DNA from: Spirochaetaceae bacterium
Lineage (GTDB): Bacteria > Spirochaetota > Spirochaetia > Treponematales > Breznakiellaceae
Length of the DNA: 18,198 bases
Direction: 5' to 3'
Assembly (NCBI GenBank): GCA_031288215.1
Contig: JAITRV010000241.1
Location: forward strand, 1-18,198
Position 1 is the stretch's first letter. Each line of letters starts with the position of its first letter. The translations under genes were made by a program, and so were the position numbers. The notes under the pieces are model-generated. The model saw nothing but the letters and a program-made list of their open reading frames with translations, was not told the DNA's origin and searched no databases. This document shows positions 13,517 to 18,198 of this stretch, one piece after another.

Positions 13517-14962
13517 GTGGCGAAAATGAATGATTCGGAAAAAGGCCGGGGGGGAACCCCTGATAAGGGGAGAGTCTCCCTGGTAACGGCGGAAGAGAAG
13601 GAAAAGGCCCTGGAAGCGGCCCGGCTTCAGATTGAGAAGCAGTTTGGCGCCGGATCGCTGATGAAATTGGGGACCCATACCAATGCGGCGGGGATTGAGG
13701 TGATTCCCTCGGGGGCGATCCTCCTGGATGAGGCCCTGGGGATAGGGGGGTATCCCCGGGGGAGAATCATCGAGATCTATGGGCCGGAATCTTCCGGCAA
13801 GACCACCCTGGCGCTCCACGCCGTCGCGGAGGCCCAGAAGCTGGGGGGGATCGCCGCCTTTGTGGACGCGGAACACGCCCTGGACCCGATTTACGCCAAA
13901 AATCTGGGGGTAAACATCGACGATCTCTGGGTTTCCCAGCCCGATAACGGGGAGCAGGCCCTGGAAATCGCCGAAAGCCTGGTCCGTTCCGGGGCGGTGG
14001 ACGTGATCGTGGTGGACTCCGTGGCGGCCCTGACCCCCCAGGCGGAAATCGACGGGGATATGGGGGACGCCCAGATGGGGCTCCAGGCCCGGCTGATGAG
14101 CCAGGCCATGCGGAAACTCACCGCCATCATCGGCAAGTCCAGGACCCTCCTGATCTTCATCAACCAGATCCGGATGAAGATCGGGGTCATGTTCGGCAAT
14201 CCCGAGACCACCACCGGGGGCAACGCCCTCAAATTCTACTCCTCCCTGCGCCTGGAGGTCCGTAAGATGGACACCATCGAAAAGGGGGAGAAGGGGGAAT
14301 CCGATGCCATCGGGAACCGGGTGAAGGTCAAGGTGGTCAAGAATAAGGTGGCCCCCCCCTTCAGGAAGGCGGAACTGGAGATCATGTTCGGCAAGGGGGT
14401 ATCCGCCATCGGAAGCATCCTGGACGCGGCGGTTAAGTACGACATTATCGACAAGAAAGGGGCCTGGTATTCCTATGGGGAAGAGAAGGTCGGTCAGGGC
14501 CGGGAAAACGCCAAAGAATACCTGGAGAAGAACCCCGAATTTGCCCGGGAGGTGGAACAGCGGCTGCGGGCCCTCATATTCCCCGGAAGGGGGGAGCCGA
14601 AGGCTCCCCAGGAGGGGCCGCACAGCCCGCCGGAAAAGCCCCTGCGGAGTCCGGCGGCGCCCGTACCGGAAGCGGCGCCCGGCCCGGCAGCGGCCCCCAA
14701 CCCGGAAGCGGCGCCTAGTCCGGTAGCGGCAGCGGCGCCCGGCCCGGCAGCGGCGCCCGGCCCGGCGGTGCCTAGTCCGGAAGCGGCGCCTGGTCCGGCA
14801 ACGCCCCTGGCCCCGGAAGCGGCGCCTGGTCCGGCAACGGCCCGCGCCTCAGGCCCGGCCGCCCGGCGGGGGGCCACCCGCATACCGGCGGCCCCGCTGA
14901 CCGCGGAAGCCAAGGCCCCCGGCCGGCGGGGGGCGGTCCCGGAGAACGATGGCCTCTTCTAA
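13517..14962 (+). CDS. recA: recombinase RecA with Pro/Ala-rich C-terminal extension
   Basis: RecA forms ATP-dependent filaments on single-stranded DNA for homologous recombination and repair. I choose GTG at 13517 because GGGGAGGAGGA ends 3-4 nt before it and it yields the start MAKMNDSEK; the frame stays open upstream to a TTG at 13487, but that lacks a Shine-Dalgarno. The 481-residue product has a complete core: Walker A GPESSGKT (89-96), VIVVDSVAAL (Walker B), MGLQARLMSQAMRKL, and the DNA-binding L2 region INQIRMKIGVMFGNPETTTG, ending with the C-terminal domain at about residue 367 (RALIFPG). The remaining 114 residues are low-complexity Ala/Pro/Gly with PEAAPGPA-type units, then a basic stretch and a short acidic tip ENDGLF. 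Typical RecA is about 340-380 residues with a short acidic tail. The gene begins the recA-folK-scpA-scpB-rluB operon; folK starts inside its last codons. Confidence 0.97.
   Translation: MAKMNDSEKGRGGTPDKGRVSLVTAEEKEKALEAARLQIEKQFGAGSLMKLGTHTNAAGIEVIPSGAILLDEALGIGGYPRGRIIEIYGPESSGKTTLALHAVAEAQKLGGIAAFVDAEHALDPIYAKNLGVNIDDLWVSQPDNGEQALEIAESLVRSGAVDVIVVDSVAALTPQAEIDGDMGDAQMGLQARLMSQAMRKLTAIIGKSRTLLIFINQIRMKIGVMFGNPETTTGGNALKFYSSLRLEVRKMDTIEKGEKGESDAIGNRVKVKVVKNKVAPPFRKAELEIMFGKGVSAIGSILDAAVKYDIIDKKGAWYSYGEEKVGQGRENAKEYLEKNPEFAREVEQRLRALIFPGRGEPKAPQEGPHSPPEKPLRSPAAPVPEAAPGPAAAPNPEAAPSPVAAAAPGPAAAPGPAVPSPEAAPGPATPLAPEAAPGPATARASGPAARRGATRIPAAPLTAEAKAPGRRGAVPENDGLF
14651..14866 (+). repeat. repeat tract encoding the Pro/Ala tail of RecA
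   Basis: Imperfect units of about 15-33 bp with the core GCGGCGCC(T/C)GG(T/C)CCGGCA encode PEAAPGPA-like blocks, repeated about seven times. The pattern looks like slippage expansion. It stays in frame throughout. Confidence 0.85.
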
Positions 14963-15527
14963 CGCGCCGCGGTCCCCCCAGGGACTGCACGGCCCGCAAG
15001 AAAAGCCCCTCCGGGACGGCGCGGCGGTGGTGCTGGGTCTGGGCTCCAACCGGGGGGACTCCCGGCGTATCCTGGGGGAGGCCCTGGAGGCCCTGGGGGA
15101 ACTCCTGGAGGATCTCCGGGGGGCCTCCCTCTTTGAGACCGAACCCCTCCACGTTACCGATCAGGCCCGGTTCCTCAACACCGCCGCCGCCGGCATCTAC
15201 CGGGGCGAAGCGCGGGAACTCCTGGCGGAGCTTCACCGGATTGAGGCGCGGTTTGGCCGGGACCGGGAGCGGGAACGCCGCTGGGGGGAGCGGACCCTGG
15301 ATATCGACATCCTCCTCTTCGGCGGCCGCGTCATCTCGGAGCCGCCGGACCTGGAAATCCCCCATCCCCGGCTCACCGGGCGCCGTTTCGCCCTGACCCC
15401 CCTCCTGGAGCTTTGCCCCGAGGCCCGGGATCCCCGGACGGGCCGGCCCTACGGGGAATTTCTGGAGAAACTTCCCCCCCAGGGTATTTACTATGCCGGG
15501 CCCGGCGAGTATAATAGAAAGAAATGA
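14949..15527 (+). CDS. folK: 2-amino-4-hydroxy-6-hydroxymethyldihydropteridine diphosphokinase
   Basis: The 192-residue enzyme transfers pyrophosphate from ATP to 6-hydroxymethyl-7,8-dihydropterin in folate synthesis (EC 2.7.6.3). Family blocks: VVLGLGSNRGD (about 27-37), ASLFETEPL, QARFLNTAA, RWGERTLDIDILLFGG (111-126, with metal-binding D118 and D120) and IPHPRLTGRRFALTPLLEL (137-155). The ATG at 14949 overlaps the end of recA by 14 bp in another frame. This gives an N-terminal extension of about 26 residues (SPQGLHGPQEKPL) not normal for the family; a GTG just before VVLGLGSN would give a standard length but has no Shine-Dalgarno. No other folate gene is nearby, so folP and folB must lie elsewhere if the pathway is complete. 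Confidence 0.95.
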   Translation: MASSNAPRSPQGLHGPQEKPLRDGAAVVLGLGSNRGDSRRILGEALEALGELLEDLRGASLFETEPLHVTDQARFLNTAAAGIYRGEARELLAELHRIEARFGRDRERERRWGERTLDIDILLFGGRVISEPPDLEIPHPRLTGRRFALTPLLELCPEARDPRTGRPYGEFLEKLPPQGIYYAGPGEYNRKK

Positions 15528-16285
15528 ATACCCCAAGCCCGGCCCGGAGTTTCAGGATAAATGAATTTGAAGGTCCCTTGGATCTGCTCCTCTTTTTAAT
15601 CAAGAAAAACGAGGTCAATATCTACGACATTCCCGTGGCTCAGATCACCGAGCAGTACCTGGAATACCTCCGCTTTGCCACGGAACTTGACCTGGAGGAC
15701 CTCTCGGAATTTCACGTCATGGCGGCGACCCTGCTCTATATCAAGTCCCGGATGCTCCTGCCGGTGGAGATCGAGGTCGATGACGATCCCGAGGATCCCC
15801 GGCATGAACTGGTGGAAAAGCTGGTAGAATATCAGAAATTCAAGAAGCTCTCCGAACTTATCGAAGAAAAAGGCAAGGAAGCCGAATGGGTGATAGAACG
15901 GAAGAAATTCCAGCGGCCCCTGCCCTTTACCGATGACACCCTCTGGGAAAAGGTGGATGTATGGGACCTTTTGAAAACCTTTTCCAGCCTCATGGCGAAC
16001 CTTTCGGGGGAACAGATCATCGACCTCTACGAGGAGGTATCGATCAACGAAAAAATATCCCTGATCTCGGAATTCCTGGAGAGCCGGGGGGAATGTTCCT
16101 TTACGGATCTCCTGGGCCGCCGGGGATCGATTATGGATACGGTATGCGCCTTCCTGGCGATTCTGGAGGCGGTAAAGCTCCGGATGGTCTCTATTTATCA
16201 GAACCGTATGTTTGGGGACATTATTATCAGACCCTATGGGGGAGTTCATGGAAGTACACTTGGAGAAAGAGACCGCACTGATTGA
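15524..16285 (+). CDS. scpA: segregation and condensation protein ScpA
   Basis: ScpA is the kleisin that bridges the heads of the SMC dimer and, with ScpB, forms bacterial condensin for chromosome compaction and segregation. The 253-residue length is normal. The N-terminal kleisin block is unmistakable: FRINEFEGPLDLLLFLIKK (about 9-27), NIYDIPVAQITEQYLEYL, DLSEFHVMAATLLYIKSR and MLLPVEIEVDDDPEDP. The C-terminal winged-helix region (about 160-240) holds INEKISLISEFLESRGECSF, the contact to the SMC head. The start overlaps the folK stop as ATGA, indicating coupled translation. The last 38 bp overlap scpB. Confidence 0.96.
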   Translation: MNTPSPARSFRINEFEGPLDLLLFLIKKNEVNIYDIPVAQITEQYLEYLRFATELDLEDLSEFHVMAATLLYIKSRMLLPVEIEVDDDPEDPRHELVEKLVEYQKFKKLSELIEEKGKEAEWVIERKKFQRPLPFTDDTLWEKVDVWDLLKTFSSLMANLSGEQIIDLYEEVSINEKISLISEFLESRGECSFTDLLGRRGSIMDTVCAFLAILEAVKLRMVSIYQNRMFGDIIIRPYGGVHGSTLGERDRTD

Positions 16286-16799
16286 GGCCGTCCTCTATCT
16301 GGAATCAGACCCCCTGGATGAGGCCGCCCTGGCCCGGATTTCCGGGCTTTCCGCCGAGGTGGTCAGGCAGGCCCTGAATATCCTGGATGAGCGCTATGAC
16401 GGGGAAGGGTCGGGGGTGGAGTTGTCCCGCATCGGCGGGGGAATCGTGGTTTCCCCCAAAAAGGAATACTGGGATAGGCTCCGGGATCGCTACGGCAAGA
16501 AAAATGAAACCCGCCTGTCCAAGGCGGCCCTGGAAACCCTTTCCATCATCGCCTATTCCCAGCCCATCACCCGCAGCGAGATTGAGGCGATCCGGGGGGT
16601 GCAGGCGGATACGATGATCCGGCTCCTCCTGGAAAAGGCGCTGATCCGGGAGGCGGGGAAGAAGGACGTGCCGGGGAAGCCCATCCAGTACGGAACCACC
16701 CGGGAATTCCTCAAATTCTTCCGCCTGGAGAGCATCGCGGATCTTCCCAAGCTCAACGAAAAGGAGACGGACCGCTTTGAACTCGACGGAGACCGATAG
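16248..16799 (+). CDS. scpB: segregation and condensation protein ScpB
   Basis: ScpB is the winged-helix dimer that binds ScpA in the condensin complex. The ATG at 16248 follows GGGGGAG by a few nt and starts with MEVHLEKETALIEAVLYLES, the usual ScpB N-terminus, so I prefer it to an ATG 36 nt upstream that would add 12 unconserved residues. The product is 183 residues. Family blocks: ALIEAVLYLESDPL (about 10-23), LSKAALETLSIIAYSQPITRS (about 95-115, the most conserved stretch) and IRGVQADTMIRLLLEKALI, GKPIQYGTTREFLKFF. It overlaps scpA by 38 bp and the next gene by 23 bp. Confidence 0.95.
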   Translation: MEVHLEKETALIEAVLYLESDPLDEAALARISGLSAEVVRQALNILDERYDGEGSGVELSRIGGGIVVSPKKEYWDRLRDRYGKKNETRLSKAALETLSIIAYSQPITRSEIEAIRGVQADTMIRLLLEKALIREAGKKDVPGKPIQYGTTREFLKFFRLESIADLPKLNEKETDRFELDGDR

Positions 16800-17565
16800 T
16801 TCCGGGGGCACCGGTAAACCGGCGGGGCAGGACGGCCGGCCGGAGGGAGGGGGCGGTGCGCCGGGGGATAAGCCGGTCCGGCTTCAGGTCTACCTGGCCC
16901 ATGCGGGGGTTGCCTCCCGGCGGGCCTCGGAGGCCCTGATCCTCGCGGGCAGGGTGGCGGTCAACGGCCGGATCGTGCGGGTCCTCGGGGAAAAGGTGCT
17001 GCCCGCCGACCGGGTTTCCCTGGACGGCCGCTTCCTGGAACCGGAACGGCTCCTCCACTACCTGGCCCTCCATAAACCCCCGGGCTACCTCTGCAGCGCC
17101 GCGGATCCCCAGGGGAGGCCCCTGGCGGGGGAACTGCTCCCCCGGGACATCAAGGAGCGGCTCTACCCCGTGGGCCGGCTGGATTTTCTTTCCTCGGGGC
17201 TCATCCTCTTTACCAACGACGGGGACTTCGCCGCCCGGGCGGGCCATCCCTCGGCGGGGATAGAGAAGGAATACCTGGTGGAAGCCTCCGGCCCCATCCC
17301 CGACCAGGTTCCGCAGGAATTCTCCCGGGGCCTCTCCGTCGAGGGGGTGTTTTACCGGGCCCGGATGGTAGAACGGGTGGGGAGGAAGTCCCTCAGGATT
17401 ATCCTGGTGGAGGGCAAGAACCGGGAGATCCGCCGGGTCTTTTCCCATTTCCACCTGCACCCGGTGAAGCTGCACCGCCTGCGGATAGGCCCGATCCTCC
17501 TGGGGGACCTGGGGCCGGGGGAATCCCGGCCTTTCTCCCCGGAGGGCTGGCCGGAGATTCCCTGA
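16777..17565 (+). CDS. rluB: RsuA/RluB-family rRNA pseudouridine synthase
   Basis: This enzyme converts a specific uridine in ribosomal RNA to pseudouridine; in the common scpA-scpB-rluB gene order it is usually the 23S rRNA enzyme RluB. The 262-residue protein starts at TTG (16777), with AAGGAG ten nt upstream inside scpB. After a low-complexity Gly-rich leader (about 1-32) comes an S4 RNA-binding domain (about 33-80: VRLQVYLAHAGVASRRASEA, LAGRVAVNGRIV) and the catalytic domain with KPPGYLCSAADPQGRP and VGRLDFLSSGLILFTNDGD. D136 in GRLD is the catalytic aspartate; EGKNREIRRVF marks the C-terminal family motif. RsuA cannot be fully excluded. Last gene of the operon; no T-tract terminator follows. 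Confidence 0.93.
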   Translation: MNSTETDSSGGTGKPAGQDGRPEGGGGAPGDKPVRLQVYLAHAGVASRRASEALILAGRVAVNGRIVRVLGEKVLPADRVSLDGRFLEPERLLHYLALHKPPGYLCSAADPQGRPLAGELLPRDIKERLYPVGRLDFLSSGLILFTNDGDFAARAGHPSAGIEKEYLVEASGPIPDQVPQEFSRGLSVEGVFYRARMVERVGRKSLRIILVEGKNREIRRVFSHFHLHPVKLHRLRIGPILLGDLGPGESRPFSPEGWPEIP

Positions 17566-17650
17566 AGGCGTTATCCTAATGACAGGATGCATAGCATGGA
17601 GACGTTTCCCCGGTTGATAGGGGCCGCGGTGAGGGCGGGAGCACGGAACA

Positions 17651-17690
17651 GGTAACATAAGGAAGATGAGCGGTTTACCGCTTGTTACTT
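17651..17690. terminator. compound stem-loop between convergent rluB and the DUF3782-like gene
   Basis: AGCGG (17669-17673) pairs with CCGCT (17678-17682) around TTTA, and the outer arms GTAACA (17652-17657) and TGTTAC (17683-17688) also pair, leaving an 11-nt bulge on the left. It sits where two genes converge and may end both transcripts, although there is no T run. A shorter ATCCT/AGGAT repeat lies at 17573-17588. Confidence 0.4.
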
Positions 17691-17703
17691 CAGGTGCGGT
17701 GTT

Positions 17704-18198
17704 TTACCATTCCTTGGGGATATAGCCCTTGTCCTTGGGGTCGGTGATGGAGAAGGTTTCTCCTGAAGGTTCCAGGACGTAGAAGCCGTTTTTGAGGGCG
17801 TAGTTCTTTACGCTGTCGTCGAAGACCACCCCGGCAACAGCGCCCAGGTAGCCCCGCCGGTCCTGGTGTAAATCGGCGTAGACCCGGAGTTTCTTCATCC
17901 GATCCAGGTGATCGTTTATATCGTTTATATCGGGCTTGGTCTTGATTTCCACTATCATCACCTTGTCGCCGTTTTCCATAAAGGCGTCAATTTCCATGAA
18001 GAGCTGGTGTTTCTTATCGGTAATTTTAACGTCCCGGGATGCCCGGGTAAAGGTAAAGTCCAATTCCTGAAACTTCGCCACCAGGTTCGGGATGACCATG
18101 TGTTCAACCATTTCACCGAAGCGGTTGCCCAGTTTTCCGAGCTGCCGGTCGGTTTCCTTCATCTGCCGGTCGGTTTCTTTCATCCGCCGGTCGGTTTC
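17704..18198 (-). CDS. DUF3782-like protein with PD-(D/E)XK nuclease-type domain, 5' end cut by window
   Basis: The frame stays open to the window edge, so the N-terminus is missing. What is visible begins with three near-identical heptads (ETDRRMK, ETDRQMK, ETDRQLG), a coiled coil. Then comes a domain with FGEMVEHMVIPNLVAKF, FTRASRDVKI, and the nuclease-type signature MEIDAFMENGDKVMIVEIKTK: an Asp (ID) followed by E-I-K, the core of PD-(D/E)XK folds. A helical block (DHLDRMKKLRVYA) and GYLGAVAGVVFDD follow. Similar DUF3782 proteins are abundant in cyanobacteria, Chloroflexi and treponemes, often in many copies. Catalysis has not been established for the family as far as I know, so a nuclease function is inference. 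Confidence 0.78.
   Translation of the reverse strand, partial: ETDRRMKETDRQMKETDRQLGKLGNRFGEMVEHMVIPNLVAKFQELDFTFTRASRDVKITDKKHQLFMEIDAFMENGDKVMIVEIKTKPDINDINDHLDRMKKLRVYADLHQDRRGYLGAVAGVVFDDSVKNYALKNGFYVLEPSGETFSITDPKDKGYIPKEW
18142..18198 (-). repeat. 21-bp tandem repeat encoding ETDRQMK heptads
   Basis: Two complete 21-bp units (18142-18162 and 18163-18183) and a third cut by the window edge (18184-18198) differ by one or two bases. They encode a coiled-coil heptad in the DUF3782-like gene. The copy number beyond the window is unknown. Confidence 0.85.

Noticed and set aside
13469..14623. 384-codon minus-strand open frame opposite recA
   Set aside because: recA is certain in this stretch; the opposite frame is a by-product of high GC at third codon positions and has no family resemblance.
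17588..17656. 22-codon ORF after rluB (MHSMETFPRL...)
   Set aside because: No Shine-Dalgarno, no family, and it ends inside the intergenic hairpin.
18142..18198. possible CRISPR or non-coding tandem repeat at the right edge
   Set aside because: The 21-bp units are in frame and encode heptads continuous with a real protein.

Overview
The window looks like the chromosome of a GC-rich spirochaete, most likely a Treponema-type (host- or termite-gut-associated) organism. This is inferred from family content, not from a database match. The strongest pointers are a very long GreA (about 890 residues, a form I know from spirochaetes and chlamydiae), a wealth of TPR and envelope proteins of treponemal style, and a divergent long ribose-phosphate pyrophosphokinase. 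No rRNA, tRNA or CRISPR array was found.

Layout. The left edge (1-122, minus) holds the N-terminus of an IS4/Tn5-type transposase, followed by non-coding DNA to 391. A minus-strand block then carries, in transcription order, a cytoplasmic TPR protein (5315-6274), the long GreA (2387-5071) and, 36 bp after it, a membrane protein with a VWA domain, a long Pro/Ala repeat linker, one membrane span and an FHA-like tail (392-2350). The 240-bp gap between the TPR gene and greA is full of inverted repeats, including a terminator-like hairpin pointing the wrong way for both genes. From a shared AT-rich divergent promoter region (6275-6368) a plus-strand operon runs the other way: rpe, a secreted TPR/coiled-coil protein, a secreted protein of unknown family, and a TPR protein with one membrane span (6369-10219). 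The junctions are tight, with ATGA overlaps and a possible 22-codon linking ORF. Convergent to it lies prs (10251-11360, minus).

A 363-bp non-coding stretch follows (11361-11723) with a compact array of GGTGCC/GGCACC repeats. It leads into a lipoprotein C10-family (streptopain-like) cysteine protease (11724-13346) whose lower-GC, AT-richer codon style differs from its neighbours and suggests acquisition. After it comes a compact housekeeping operon: recA, folK, scpA, scpB and an RsuA/RluB-type pseudouridine synthase (13517-17565). Every junction overlaps. RecA carries an unusual Pro/Ala-rich C-terminal extension of about 114 residues. The right edge holds a minus-strand DUF3782-like protein with a PD-(D/E)XK nuclease motif and an N-terminal run of identical heptads, cut by the window end.

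How the genes fit together. Most of the window is core physiology: transcript rescue (GreA), pentose-phosphate/PRPP metabolism (Rpe, Prs), recombination (RecA), folate synthesis (FolK), chromosome condensation (ScpA/ScpB) and rRNA modification. Interleaved are envelope proteins of unknown role. I see no complete new defence or mobile system. The most unusual items are the VWA-repeat-FHA-like membrane protein with a degenerate metal site, the tailed RecA, the repeat-flanked C10 protease lipoprotein, and the hairpin-rich intergenic region before greA.
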